DNA from: Zhengitettix transpicula
Lineage: Eukaryota > Arthropoda > Insecta > Orthoptera > Tetrigidae
DNA length: 64,000 bases
NCBI GenBank assembly: GCA_037074705.1
Contig: CM073590.1
Span: 220,626,746-220,690,745 of the forward strand
Direction: 5' to 3'
Below, in pieces: positions 1 through 11,639 of this stretch (positions are counted from its first letter, which is position 1; every line of letters begins with the position of its first letter). The translations under genes and the position numbers were made by a program. The notes below the pieces were generated by a model. It was not told where the DNA came from, ran no database searches, and saw nothing but the letters and a program-made list of their open reading frames with translations.

Positions 1-1779
1 AGTCTCTACATCACTTAAATAGCTCACCTAGTTAGTGCGTTGCGGTGCTAAATCTTTTATTCATTTAATCAGACGTCTGTCCGTCCACACAAAATCATAC
101 TACAGTCACTAATCAAACCTAAGGATACCCGAAGTATAACAGAACAACCGACATGTATCACTTTTGACGCGTTAATGGCTTATCTAATTTAATTTGAATT
201 GTTTCAGAACCTAATCTGGCTTTTTACTTACATTCGTAATCCAAAATCTTAGTATTATCAAAATCAGATGTGTGGTTTTTTTAAAAATAGGCCTACAATG
301 TTTAGTTATAAACGATTGTTAATCCTCTGGGAGTTTATAGTTCACGATGTGTTTTTGAATCCTAGTTTTCAAAACTTTTTTAGTTGGTCCAGCAGGGTAA
401 ACATTGCAAGAAATTTTATATACTATATTATGTTCTCGTAACAATTGATAGCGTATTTACAATTTTTAACACGTAGAGATAATGAATTGGTGGATGTGTG
501 ATGATGTTCAAGGTCTTGAATAAACTCCCGAAGGTATTGTGTAAAAATTGATAGAACGGAAAAGCTATGAAAACTTTTGGTTTGTCTATTGGTTTGGGAG
601 TTAATTTGGATGAAAATAGGTGTTTTTTTATGTACAAATCAATTGAACCCTCGTGACCAAGATATATACTACAGGCATTAAATTAAGGGAGTGAATTAAA
701 TTAATGGGTTTGAACACCATAGCCTTTGATTGATGGGATGATTAGAAAAATAATTGAGGAGTCTCCCTGAAAAAGTTGGTTTTCTGTACCAGTTATATGG
801 TATAACTGAATACTTAAGTGTAGAAAATTAAGAGAATTGTCTGTATCCACGTCATGCGTACACTGTAGTTTTGTATTATCTTGATGAAATACATCAACGA
901 CGATATGGTTCACTGAATAATTCAGTGACGGTTAACTGCTTTGAGAAAAAAATAATTAATTGAATATTACGCTCTGTTTAATAGATTTTTTTTGATTTAT
1001 TGACGAACAAGTGCCCTTTGCGTATATATTATATTTCAGTCGGAAGTAACCGTATTTTTTTTATACCTGCACAACGGAGAAGCCTGAGTCTCAATTTCAG
1101 TACAATCCACTTTTTCCGATATCGTGACTAAGCACTTAAAAACTAATCTATTCGTGACCAACCATGCCGCACCTTTTAAAGAAGGCCTTTCCGTCTCTGC
1201 GGCTAATGCTCTTGAACCGTTGAATGAGGTACTAAGGACGTCGGTCCCTGTTTATATTTGGAAGATGAAAGGAGAGAATTCCCTGCTGGCGGGCGAATGA
1301 CGTCAGCTTCTGCTTCGGAACAACGCCTTCTAAAAAGCTCAATAAGACAACACCACGACCACATTCGCAAGGTACTTTAAAAAATTTATAGACTCCATTC
1401 ATTGCAATCTCATCGTTTCTTCTTTTTAAACGAACGTGTTTGTTAACAGCGAAACGGTAAACCCTTGACGCCAATTATTTTCCAATATATTTTCCTCACA
1501 CTAATACTTGGACTAAATAAACTGAAACGTTGTAGATCATTCCGAAATTCAAGATTAAAATTTTTATTGAGGTTTACTGGTGAGGAAGCAGGTTTTAATT
1601 AATTTAATTTCGTCACTAAAACCTCCGATTCATTCGTCAACCCGCGAGGACTACACCACCAGAGTCTCAACATCCTACAGATTCATTCTCTTTTCCTTGT
1701 AAACTTACAATCTACAACTGAACAGAGTTTTAAACAAGTAAGAACACGTGTTTGGGGAGACATCCATTGATATTTCGCC
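1..1779. other. No gene seen; low-copy AT-rich DNA
   Basis: Only short open frames with no recognisable domain occur here. No transposon end, tRNA or array was identified. A slightly GC-richer patch lies around 1140-1480. Confidence 0.6.
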
Positions 1780-2400
1780 CTTTTTAAATTATTTCACTTT
1801 TCGTTTCTTTTGGCCGTGTTCGTTTTAGTTGTTGCGTAATAGGACCAGTAGTATATAACTTTCTACGAGTATATTTATGTGGTAACTTTTGTTGTAGATG
1901 TAGGATATTCGTTGCATTACTCTTTTTCAAAAGGAATCCTGAGGTTTCATGTGTCGTATCATGTGGCGCCCACAATTGATCGTAGTACTTTGGACAGCAG
2001 TTTTGTAAACTACGATGGTTGTTTTGCACAACCCCACGGTTGCAGCCCGTAAATCTATACATGTTTCAGGACCGTTTTGTACAATAGTATTTTATTTTTT
2101 AGAAATAATTTTGATCTATGGCCAAGGAGCCAATTGATTTGTCGGAATTTTAGGTCGAGTTGTCTTCTTTTATTAGCTATATATGTTGTCTTCCAGGTTA
2201 GTCTTTGGTCGATATGAAGGCCCAGGTACTTCGTTGCTGTTGTAGTAGGGATGTACACGTAGTTCATTCTCACAGGTGGGCATGTGGATTGTCGCAGAGT
2301 GAACCTGATGTGAACAGATTTTGCTTAATTAACTTTGGTACGCCACCGGACAAAATAGGCCATTTTCCTATTGTTGGTTTCTGGAATATCTGCAGATGAA
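1780..2400 (-). pseudogene. Decayed Jockey-type LINE reverse transcriptase, C-terminal part
   Basis: Reading the minus strand from about 2345 down to 2055 gives AKSVHIRFTLRQSTCPPV and then KYLGLHIDQRLTWKT, followed by FRQINWLLGHRSKL. These blocks are diagnostic of the region after the reverse-transcriptase catalytic core in Jockey-clade non-LTR retrotransposons, where KYLGLHLDRRLTW and LYWLLGR are family signatures. A second frame near 1985-2030 gives KLLSKVLRSIVGAT and a third near 1790-1830 gives QQLKRTRP, both matching the usual Jockey tail. At least two frameshifts and an in-frame stop (upstream of AKSVH) break it. The catalytic FADD box is not present. Upstream a GIPKGS-like hexapeptide near 2450 is too close to be the normal GVPQGS motif and may reflect a deletion or chance. 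The fragment ends shortly before a family A retroposon. Family assignment is solid; the outer limits are approximate. Confidence 0.85.
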
Positions 2401-2480
2401 TCAGGAAAATCACTACTTCCCAGAGAGCTCTGGCGGGGGCTACCTTTGGGGATGCCTTCACAACTCTCTGGTTTTTTGGT

Positions 2481-2917
2481 CTAAGGTTCCCACATGCCGA
2501 GGCACCTCGGTCTGTTTTGAGAGGTGTATGTTCCGGGGTCGTAGACCTTGGGCATACAGTAAGAGTTGTCCGCTATTCCTATTGGAATAGTCGGCCAGCT
2601 GCCTCCTAAACTGGCCAAGGCATGGCGAGGGGTAAGCTGCGACCCCACAGCATGCCCCTCACCCGCCATCGGAAGGGCGTGGGACAAGCACCAATGCCCG
2701 ACCTACCTGATGCAGGTTTTTATAGGGTTTGTCATGCATTACTTTTAGGCGAATGCCGGGTAGGATCCTTAAACTATATCCCGGGGCCCTAGTTAACCCT
2801 TGGCTACCTTCCTCCACCCTTCCGCATCCCCCCTTTCAAATCCCTTTCCTATGCTATAAGAGGGGAGTTGCCAGTATGTGGATTACCCTATACATAGCCT
2901 GTCTACACCCAAAAAAA
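2481..2917 (+). mobile_element. Family A poly(A) retroposon, near full length
   Basis: This copy starts at CTAAGGTTCCC like the copy at 59059 and runs through the shared landmarks GGAATAGTCGGCCAGCTG, GGCGAATGCCGGGTAGGATC and TAGCCTGTCTACAC to an A-rich tail. The shared start in two distant copies suggests a unit of about 440 bp. Poly(A) end plus variable 5' truncation in other copies points to LINE-driven retrotransposition, either a SINE or the 3' end of a LINE. I do not recognise a coding region; a 60-70 residue open frame conserved between copies follows from nucleotide conservation and need not be coding. No clear target duplication was found for this copy. Confidence 0.8.
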
Positions 2918-3514
2918 AGTCACAGAATACTACCTTGAGGAACACCAGAATTGATATGGTAGAACTTGGATTTTTCTTATTGAATTTTACTGAAAAATTT
3001 CTGTTCAAGCGACAATTCAAACCCAGGTCAATTCTCTGTCAATGCAGATATTTTAGTGGGGTGAATTGAAAATTATTCTGGAAAGATATAAATATTAATG
3101 GCCAAATAAATCAGAGGGAAATATTTTGTAAGGATATTGCAAATTCTTCATTTCGTTAGGACCTCTTCATTATTGATTAAGAGACCTATAGAATTTAAAA
3201 CTTTCATTGAATTATGTGCAAAAATTACTTCAACAGTCAAGAATAAAAACCCAATTCTTAAATTTCAAAAATATATCTCTGTGCTGAATGCCAAAAAATC
3301 CACAATAAATTTGAAATAAACGAAGATAACATAAAGTTACGGAACCTCTGATATAAACATACATTGTATAACAATTTTGTATATACAAAATTGTTTCCGG
3401 ATTTACATGTATAATCTACATTAATCCGCGAAAAGAGTGATTAGCAAATTTTAAGACGAGCCAGTGTTCATGTCAATCCGTTGGATGGAGAAAGCTCGCA
3501 CCTGTCGAGCAGTC

Positions 3515-3650
3515 GGCGAGGATAGCTCAAATGGAAAGAGCACCGCGCACCAACCGGAGGTCCTGGGTTCTGTTCCCGGTCCTGTCGAGATTTTTCCACT
3601 CTAATCCGGTAAGTTTTATGCTTTAAAGGTCTCTAATATCTGAAGAGGAC
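3515..3650 (+). repeat. tRNA-derived SINE head
   Basis: A tRNA-like block carries an A box (TAGCTCAAATGG, 3523-3534) and a B box (GGTTCTGTTCC, 3566-3576) at tRNA-like spacing. A D-arm can fold from GCTC with GAGC, and the T-arm from CTGGG with CCCGG. The acceptor ends do not pair, so this is a pol III SINE promoter region and not a tRNA gene. The tail boundary is not defined. Confidence 0.7.
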
Positions 3651-4189
3651 GAAACCTCGTGTTTCTCTATTAAGAATTTGTAATTTCTTCATTACGTATT
3701 TTATTCTGACGTATTTGGCAATTAATGTATACGTTAAAACCATTTCTACGTTTTCATAGCACATTTAGTAATGGTGGAGTAAGGATTATCAACATAAATG
3801 GCTTAAGAGGAGAAATAAAATATTGCAGTTTTGATCCAAGCAGATTTAATGATCGTGAATTGAAATGTGACCTTCACTTCTTGTCTACAGACGTGCCTGC
3901 AACATTTCAAACACAAATGTCTCACGGTCGCTGTTTGGTGAGTCATACCAACCTCTTTTTTTTTCTTTTGAGAACGGAAGTAGATGCACATAACTTTGAA
4001 TGTGAGAGGAGACACGAAGCCGCGTTGGTACCATATGAAATCATAGTTATTCTTCTCCAACGTAAGTTCTCTGTTCAGACATGAAAAAGATCTTCACGGT
4101 TCTGACCATTAGATACGTAGAACGAAAGCTGTTTCTCTCATTCGTTTAATTAGGAAACACTACTATGTATCACTCAGTCATGCTAACTC
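3651..4189. other. Unassigned; open frame of 119 codons without recognisable domain
   Basis: A plus-strand open frame at 3725-4084 has no motif, signal peptide or membrane segment that I recognise, and an overlapping minus-strand frame of 85 codons is equally unconvincing. I do not call either a gene. Confidence 0.4.
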
Positions 4190-4446
4190 CTCTCCCGCTA
4201 TCGGAAGGGCGTGGGACAAGTACCCAATGCCCGACCTACCCGATGCATGTTTTCCTAGGGTTTTCCCTGCATTTCTTTAGGCGAATGCCGGGTAGGATCC
4301 TTAAACTATAGCCCAGGGGCCCTAGTAACCCTTGGCTACCTTCCTCCACCCTTCCGCATCCCCCCTTTCAAATCCCTTCCTATGCTATTAAAAGGGAGTT
4401 GCCCAAAGTGGATTACCCTCATGTAGCCTGTTGCCCTAAAAAAAAA
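4190..4446 (+). mobile_element. Family A retroposon, 5'-truncated
   Basis: Shares GGAAGGGCGTGGGACAAGTA, GGCGAATGCCGGGTAGGATC and the CATGTAGCCTGTTGCCCT end, then an uninterrupted A run. It lacks the first ~200 bp of the unit seen at 2481 and 59059, as expected for 5' truncation. It belongs to the tail subtype CTCATGTAGCCTGTTGCC, different from the copies at 2481 and 59059. Confidence 0.85.
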
Positions 4447-4502
4447 ATTTCCCTTCGTTTTAGCTCCATTTTCCCGAAAATTGGACTGGCTTTCATCTGG
4501 TG

Positions 4503-4646
4503 ATTTTATTCTAGGTTTACAATGAAAATTTCCTACATACCAGACATCAGAGCAGATCTTACATAATACTACTTATTTACTTCACCAATAATTTAAAAGA
4601 TTTTAATTAACTGGACAGGGTATTTCACTGTTAACACAACCTACGT
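4503..4646. repeat. 144-bp direct repeat, copy 1
   Basis: Begins ATTTTATTCTAGG and ends CAACCTACGT. It is matched by 5476-5619 with a single mismatch that I can see (T to G, about 40 bp from the end). Flanks on both sides differ, so the homology is limited to this block. Confidence 0.95.
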
Positions 4647-5179
4647 GGTCTACACAAATTTTTATAGTCTGATTTCATTGAATTATAAATGACTAAACCG
4701 GCCAAATTCGTCACAAATATTATTTAATAAAACAAAAAAGTAAAACATATTAATAACAAAAGTTAGTAAATGTATCCTTCCTTTTTAGGAACTTCGTCAA
4801 TTCCACGGTCTATTCCTGCAGTTCTCACACTCCAGATGCTTCCTAGTAGCTGCATATTGAATCCTGCAAATAATTTTCCTATTTACACAGACACAGGAAC
4901 GTATTATTCCAACGTAAAATAACCGTACGTAAAAGTCTTTTCTCTTTTGACTCCTAATTGAACATAATTGTGGTTGTTTATGCCGCCGTAAAACAAGAAA
5001 CAGCTCCGCGGTCGTAAAGCATAAAGATGTTGATGAATGGTAGCAAAGGGAAAAGACGAATACACGTAACTTACATTACTGTACGCTTCACCATTGAAAA
5101 GCCTTGCGACCGACCTTGGCGAAGATATTAATTTTTATCTTTCATACAAACATATGGACAGGCAATTTCTTTTTCAGAA

Positions 5180-5223
<44 letters not shown>

Positions 5224-5475
5224 ACAGTCAATTTAATAGAAACCAGTCACCAGGTTATGGCGCCAATTCATGTTATATTCAATTTAAGATATAAACAAAT
5301 TTAGAGGAAATCAAACCTCAAACAGTAATAGGAAACCAACGTGTAATAACGAAATTTACAGAACAAAGGATTACAAAATGTTGAATTAAAATTACACGAG
5401 TGTTATTTACATGAGAAAAATCTTTAGAAATCTGAAGAAATTTGATGAAATCTTCACAAATCTGAAGGTACGCAA
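4647..5475. other. Spacer between the 144-bp repeats; no gene seen
   Basis: AT-rich, with a long AT microsatellite at 5184-5222. No coding domain, SINE box or terminal repeat was recognised in it. Confidence 0.5.
5184..5222. repeat. (AT)n microsatellite
   Basis: About 19 uninterrupted AT dinucleotides. Confidence 0.95.
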
Positions 5476-5619
5476 ATTTTATTCTAGGTTTACAATGAAA
5501 ATTTCCTACATACCAGACATCAGAGCAGATCTTACATAATACTACTTATTTACTTCACCAATAATTTAAAAGATTGTAATTAACTGGACAGGGTATTTCA
5601 CTGTTAACACAACCTACGT
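5476..5619. repeat. 144-bp direct repeat, copy 2
   Basis: Near-identical partner of 4503-4646, in the same orientation, 973 bp downstream. Confidence 0.95.
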
Positions 5620-5875
5620 CACTTGAATGCCTATCACCACAGATAATCAACAGTCAATTTCCAACATTTCCGCGAACAGTTATATTTGTTGATAGCAGGG
5701 AAAATTGAATTACTGTTTCCTATAACGCTTGATGTCTTCAAGTTAATTATTATCCGTTACAATTTGATATGCCATACAATCCTTGTAATATAATATAAAT
5801 ATTAATAGCCATATAAGCGAGAAAGAATTTAGTGGAAAATTTCAATTTCATAAGATGCAAATGTATTATACAAAC

Positions 5876-5907
5876 AACGTTTCGTTCCAAAATTACATCA
5901 TCTTCAG
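5876..5907 (-). ncRNA. Hammerhead-like core, unassigned family
   Basis: The minus strand reads CTGAAGA, a 17-nt middle section, then GAAACGTTG. The middle section gives only a weak stem II. It looks like a relic of a Penelope-like terminal segment; catalytic ability is unknown. Confidence 0.5.
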
Positions 5908-6282
5908 CTAATGACAAATAACTATGAGAACTTTAAAACAGACGTTAAAGTATCTACATATTTATGTCAAGGGTGTAAAATATCCAGTTATATCTAAAAT
6001 TAATAAAATTCGTATATTGCAACCAATAAAAATATTAATTGCAGAGATAAAAATACAAAGTATATAAATTTCAGCACTTTCAAAAACATGTAATTAAAAT
6101 AAAGCGTAATAATTCATAAATATCAACAAAAATAGATTTAAAATTTTTCAGTTTTTGTATTATACTATAAAGAATGTTAGATAAGTTTCAATCCTTGGGA
6201 ATATCGATAATAGGAAAATGTTATCGAAAGTGACGATAATTTACGTACATTAATTAATGCATTCATTAATATGATTTCTTAA

Positions 6283-6480
6283 AATGAAAACATTTATGTC
6301 TGATTGAAACTTAATAATAAGATAGATAGCCAAATGCAGACAAAAGAAAGACTTTTGAGTTTTGTCAACTGACTACTGCAGTTGTCTCTCTCTAGGCCTT
6401 TACGTTTTTTCTGCACCTGAAGAAAGGAACAAGGCTTCCAGAAGCGTTGTGTGGTATTTATAATATCACTTCTTATTTAC
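6283..6480. mobile_element. Family B foldback element, left core deleted
   Basis: The left end (6283-6350) shows the family B terminal sequence including GATAGCCAAATGCAGAC. The right half (6360-6475) has the inverted internal part, with CTGAAGA at 6417 followed by GGAA-loop-TTCC and GAAGC (usual GAAAC changed), then GTGTGGTATTTAT. The left-arm hammerhead-like core and its flank are missing. Family B is recognised from ten other copies in this window. Confidence 0.75.
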
Positions 6481-6489
6481 ATATATTAT

Positions 6490-7742
6490 GACGTTTTTGA
6501 TTGGTCTTATCTTCTCAGCAAAGAATTAATTGAAATAATGAATCTATATTGTATAAACGCCAATTAATGTCATATCGCGTTCTTTTGTAAGCCGATCAGC
6601 TGTATTGATTGAAATGGAATAGATAGAATTATTGATTTTTGAGGTTTATTGATGCATAAAAAGCCATAGTGAAGAATTTTGTATTCCTGCAAACGCTTGG
6701 AACCATCGGGATTCGTGACGTTTGAATAAATTGATGTCCGCATTCTCCGTCGATGTAGGAAGTCGCATATTCCCACACACCCACCAGAGAGGTTTAACAG
6801 GTGGTCTCTTATTATACGCCCACGATCTCGGGAAACCGCACCTTAAAGTTAGTCTCCCGCAACAAGTTGAAATTCATCTTCTGGTTAACTGCTCCCACAC
6901 CGCCTTGTTCTGGAACTTGGATGTCTCTACTTCTTGCTTCACGAATTATAAGCTGTGTTTTGTCCACGAGATACATCGATAATTTATTTTACCTCGTCAG
7001 TTTCGTAAACATTCTGTCAGTGGTGTAAGTGTTTAGGTTTATATGACGCTTATATTAACTTTGATCGATGTTTACCAACAGTTAATGGACGACTCCAGTG
7101 CGTGGTGTTCGGCAATGGCCCAATGGAAAAGGAGTAAGCAATGGTACTCAAGGATGTTTCGCTCCTGGTAATGAAGCGTGTCCTCCGCAAAGAGACGAAT
7201 TCAAATGTATAGAAGTCTTTAACACTTAACCGGACTTAAATGCCGTAGGCACGCTTCATGTCCTCGGCAAAGTAAATAGACTGAACGCAGGAAAACCTTG
7301 CTTAGAGAATGAATAACAACGTGATTTCCGGAAGACGAGCGTTTATTGGCATTTGAATACTGCTGTAAACCTTGAATGAGGTCACAACTTTGACACCTAA
7401 CTGTGCCGGAATTGAAACAGAGATATATGAACATTATACATATAAGGCGTCTGAGAATACAAGTAAAAGGGATTGTGCTGATGATAGCCCAAACAACAAG
7501 ATCTTGAGTTTCACCTTGATATTCTAAGGGGCAAGCAAACGTTGTTCTTGTACTCAGGAACTTTGTGGCATGACTATCGTGTACATGTACGACAGTATGA
7601 CCTGAATTCGTGGTTACGATACTTATCCGAATGTAAATTCGCACTTCCCTACTGTGATTATGAAACCACGTCGAACTTAATTCATATTTTCCGATTTACA
7701 TAAGAGTAATGCATAATAAGAACATATTCAGAATATATATAT
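6490..7742. other. Low-copy DNA without a recognisable gene
   Basis: Contains a minus-strand open frame of 141 codons (7219-7644) with a hydrophobic stretch but no family signature. I see no start context or neighbouring exon evidence to support it as a gene. The 7713-7734 segment is repeated at 8925-8946 on the far side of the LTR. Confidence 0.45.
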
Positions 7743-8850
7743 TGTAATGCCTTGAACGAAAGGCATTGATGCTGATTAATGGGCTTGGCCGTCGGGAGCG
7801 AGGGACGCGCGTGTGGCCTGTCGCAAGATAAATCTGTTAAGGCAGGCATTGTTTCTGATTAATGGCCTGGACAGTTCAAGGGACAGTTTGTAATGTTATT
7901 TACTTAGGATCGAGGGGCAGTTTGGGCGGTCTGAAGAATTTAGAACCGCGCACGTGTGAGTGCGGGGGTGAGAAGACAAGTTCAAAGTAATTGAGTGTGC
8001 GAAGACAAATTAGAATGTAAATGTCGGGATAATGGAGAAACTGTCAACGAGCAGTTGCGACGTAGTTTTGGAACAAAGGAAAAGAGAAGGGACTGTGATA
8101 TATAAAGAGAAGATAAGATTTTTGGAAGTTAATTAGAGTGGGAGAGGGAGCTGTGAGCACCGAAGTTGAGTGTTGGTTGTGGAGGCGTACGGCGAGCACC
8201 GAGTATGGAGAAATTTTGAAGCCTGCGAGAGAAATAGCAAAATTATTCAACGATAAACATTTTTGTATGCAGAAGTTCAATCTGTTGTAATATCAAAATT
8301 TGACCACTGTCTTCGATGGTAGGAGACCAGGACATTGCATCCAGCGTCGAGTAGTTTCACCACGAGCAAGTGAGATGTCCTTCACGAACGGAGAAGCAGC
8401 TTTCATCAAAACAACCGTGTGTGTTAGTCAGTGTTTAAACGCCCAGTCTATAAAGTGTGTGTGTAATGAACGAGCCAAATGTTCATGAGTATTCGTAAGT
8501 TGAAATTTCATGGTATTAATATGTGTAAACGGAATTAAAAGATACAGTCAGATATCGTTCTTTTCTTTTGTGTTAATAAAATAAACTCTTTTAAATTTAG
8601 AATCAAGTTCGTTAATAAGTTTCGTCGATGTCTAGACGATTAAATATATCTGTTTAATTTAAAGATAAATGTTGGGTTCTTTGATTATTTAAGTGTTCTG
8701 TCCGTTATCAAACCCAGTAAAGACCCATGAGAGAATGAGATATATATTTTTTATTAAATTGTATAATGTTTCAAGAATTGTTAAATAAATTTTGGTTGTT
8801 TTAAAGTCTATAATTTTTCATTTAAAAGCCCATCATATTTAATTATTACA
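7743..8850 (+). mobile_element. Probable solo or 5' LTR of an LTR retrotransposon
   Basis: The block begins TGTAATGCC and ends TTAATTATTACA, so its ends are the inverted pair TGTAAT/ATTACA expected for LTRs (TG...CA). Just after the end, at 8854, TGGCTACCACAACGTGGGGC has the TGG start and position of a primer-binding site. AATAAA-like signals occur near 8574. About 1.1 kb is a normal LTR length. No gag or pol frame and no second full LTR follows, so this is a solo LTR with a bit of leader, or a deleted element: a second ATTATTACA at 8896-8904 followed by ATATAT could be the end of a collapsed 3' LTR. The element family is not determined. Confidence 0.65.
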
Positions 8851-8873
8851 TTTTGGCTACCACAACGTGGGGC
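8851..8873 (+). other. Putative primer-binding site of the LTR element
   Basis: TGGCTACCACAACGTGGGGC, three bases after the LTR end. The TGG start matches the complement of a tRNA CCA end. The priming tRNA is not identified. Confidence 0.5.
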
Positions 8874-8904
8874 AAATTAAAAAGTATCACGGTAGATTAT
8901 TACA

Positions 8905-8926
8905 ATATATATATATATATGTATAT
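8905..8926. repeat. (AT)n microsatellite
   Basis: AT run directly after the LTR-derived segment; the 5' flank of the LTR also ends in ATATAT. Confidence 0.9.
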
Positions 8927-8949
8927 AATAAGAATATATTCAGGATTTA

Positions 8950-10640
8950 ACTATATAAATTGATAAAAATTAAATTTTTACAGTATAAAATCAATATAAC
9001 TATTATAATATCTCATCTGAAATATTTCAATAATTATTTACTAATAATAGTTAATGCTATCAATTTACACCTTAGTATTAAAATTCCAAGTGTATTTATT
9101 CATACAATTGCTTTCCATAAACTCATGTACATAATAGGAGTGTCTGAGTTGTAATTTTTGCAGTTTAGTTTTGAGAACAACTGGATAGTGATTCTTAAAT
9201 CTTTCATGTTATTAGGAAGTTCATTAAAAATTGGTATTTCTTTTTGTGCAACTTATAACTTTCCTGTAAATTATTATTATATTTTGTATTAAATGAAGTT
9301 GATACTAAATTTATCATAGTTACTTATTACAAATACTATCAATGCGTAAATGGAATGGCATGATAGAATATGTATATCTAACTTCTTGAATAGCTATCTT
9401 TATGAAGTTCTAAATTTTGGCTGACATTTTCCTAATTACACGCTTTTATCTTTAGAGTTACTCATAAAAATATTAAGGAATTGCAATAAGCCATATATAT
9501 TGCAGTTGTCGCGTCACTGTAATTCGACATAACTCTGACTGCATTACCTAGTGAAAGAACTAGTAATTTTGTCAATTTCGGATCGTGATCTTTGAACGTC
9601 ATTGCCATCACTCGACGGATTTCAATTGTTTCTCTCCGCGCGTTTATCTTTCCTTGCACGCTTAACAGCGTGATCTTTACGACCAAAGATATTACGCAGC
9701 CGGGTCCGCCCTGTATCGGGTTACTACGAGTTGCCATCTCTCTGCAGGGGATGACGCACGGGCAAAAACGATAGCTAAGTTTACCCAGGCAGCTACGAAG
9801 CTAGCCAGCGGCATAAAACATTCTTATTAGACGCGTAAACAACGTTGCCAAGCCGCACGCAGCGCTCATCACTGCGGCAAATAGTAACAGATAATAGCTA
9901 CGCACTCACGAGCGGCGGTCAGCTAATTCACACCCTGCGTGACCGACGCGACACAGGCGGACGGATATTCTCCTTCAAACTGGGGAGCACAACCGGTAGC
10001 TCATGTATTAAATGTCGGAAGAGAGCGATGGATGTTTATCCAGAAGGGTTGCTCACTGATTGGTCCGAAGTGATCAGGGAGCAACACTTGACGTGTGACT
10101 GTTTCATACAGATAGAGGTCCAGTTTCCTTCAGACGCTCAGGAAACAACTCGATATGTGTGAGAAATATAAAGTAAGCCTCTGGGCGGAGAAAGAAAAAA
10201 ATCTAATCATCTGAGTCGTCAAATCGGAGTGCAAAAATAAGACGTTTCAGAGGTAACAGTGAGTTGCAAACAATCACGTGTTGAGAATCAGTTAATTCAT
10301 AGCAGTTAAGAGAATAAATGAGAGTTGTAGGAGAAAGACAATGTGGTCAGAAGAAGTTAAACTATTGAGGACGCAGGGGATTAACTGACCTTGTCGGCTG
10401 AGGACGACGTCTGGTGATTTAAGAACTGGTCCACCGCTGTCAGTCAAAGATACGATTATAGTTTGCTTTTTAGTCAGGGGACTTTTTAAAAATTGTTACC
10501 ATCGATTGAGTAATACTCGTAGATGAAATGTCTACATATGCGACGTTCAGGACCTGAAACGGTCACGATGATGGAAATTATGTCGCTCTGCTGTAACAAC
10601 CACGCTCATTAGATGCACGATTCTGTACCGCGATAGTTTT
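8950..10640. other. Low-copy DNA; GC-richer patch 9580-9990, no recognised gene
   Basis: The 9580-9990 stretch is richer in CpG than its surroundings and has open frames on both strands (for example 9845-10162 plus), none with a recognisable domain. It could be an ancient element or a regulatory island; I cannot decide. Confidence 0.4.
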
Positions 10641-10663
10641 ATATATATATATATATATATATA
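10641..10663. repeat. (AT)n microsatellite
   Basis: Uninterrupted AT dinucleotide run. Confidence 0.9.
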
Positions 10664-10679
10664 AATTATTTTAATGTAA

Positions 10680-11074
10680 TTAGATAAGCAAGGGTTGAGA
10701 GCTTGGTAAGTTGGAATTTGACCAGGCGCCGCCGAGGTGGATAGATAATCCATTCGGGCTGGACTTAGGCACGTAGGATGTTGACCCTCGGAAGTTATCT
10801 GGACTGTCGCACCGTGGGAAACGTCTCTCCAAAAATCCCAGTAATTGAATTAACATGTGACTGCCTGAACCAATCACATTTCTTGGTTCAGGAAAGATCG
10901 ATCGAAAATTGGTCGAGAACATCCATATTTCACATCCAGCGAAGGGGCTGTAAAGAAAGTATAGAAGAGACTCCTCGACGAACCGTCGCCAGGGACGGAC
11001 GTACAGCCCCAAACGTGCTTCATCCAGAGAACTTGGAGAAATCGAGGGTGCCACATGATCACGGCCAGAGATCA
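10680..11074. other. Unassigned GC-richer stretch with open frames on both strands
   Basis: Frames of 117 (plus) and 141 (minus) codons overlap fully. Neither has a domain I recognise, and overlap on both strands argues for base composition and not coding. Confidence 0.35.
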
Positions 11075-11160
11075 ACGCGAGGTAACTGCCAAGTGTCTCA
11101 ATCATTGACGCACCTTGGGGAATTACCGTAAACCATGGTTTAACTTGGGATTAAGGGATC
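11075..11160 (+). repeat. Repeat family D, copy 1
   Basis: Shares with 26660-26750 an ordered set of blocks: GAGGTAACTG, TCTCAATC then TTGACGCA, GGGGAATT and TTTAACTTG. Too diverged to define ends or class. Confidence 0.4.
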
Positions 11161-11329
11161 CGATTGTTTTGCCCGGCTAGTTGAACACGCATATTTTGTA
11201 TTTTTTTTTCATGTTCTGTTAAACAATTAATAAATTCTGGAAAATATCCCTTTACTTTATCATTAATAAACCCACCCACCACTACAATTTATAACCATAA
11301 AACAGTATTACCAAATTGCGTGTTCGGAG

Positions 11330-11620
11330 CGACAGACGTCTCGTGAGTTGTTGCCACAACTGGCAAACGTTGATGTGAACAATGTTTCCTTCCAACAAGA
11401 TGGTGCCACACGTGAGACTGTCGCATTGTTTCAGGAAAAAGGAATTCCTTGTGGGGCTACAATAACGTGAACTGGCCGCGCAATGCGATCTCACCGCGTT
11501 TCATCTAAAATCGCAGGCTAACTTTTAGCCACAAACGATCATTGACCTACAACGGACCATTGCGATGTCCGTGAAAGAGTGACCAGACATTGGGGCTCAA
11601 GAATCTGTTTAACAATACAA
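11330..11620 (+). pseudogene. Mariner-superfamily transposase relic
   Basis: The plus strand gives VNNVSFQQDGAT (11380-11410), the block around the second catalytic aspartate of mariner/IS630-type DD-E/D transposases, followed by ETVALFQEK. About 60 bases later VNWPRN corresponds to the VNWPPRS segment just before the third catalytic aspartate, which is lost. A shifted frame near 11525-11570 reads DLQRTIAMSVKE, matching the conserved stretch that follows the catalytic core in these transposases. Several frameshifts and stops make it dead. No terminal inverted repeats were found around it, so only an internal fragment is left. Superfamily assignment is firm; the subfamily is not resolved. Confidence 0.8.
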
Positions 11621-11639
11621 CTCAAAAGAGGACTCTTGA

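Noticed and set aside
2205..2748. Several 60-69 codon plus frames near the family A copy
   Set aside because: They are read-throughs of the retroposon and the reversed Jockey fragment. The similar frames at 31985 and 59148 reflect shared nucleotide sequence.
3515..3590. True tRNA gene
   Set aside because: A and B boxes are present but the acceptor stem does not pair, so a SINE is the better call.
3725..4084. 119-codon plus-strand open frame as a gene
   Set aside because: No recognisable domain, an overlapping open frame on the other strand, and location between a SINE and a retroposon. Length is within chance for 64 kb.
7219..7644. 141-codon minus-strand open frame as a gene
   Set aside because: No family signature; hydrophobic stretch alone is not enough.
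10680..11131. Overlapping 141- and 117-codon frames on opposite strands
   Set aside because: Both strands open over the same bases indicates composition and not coding; no motif seen.
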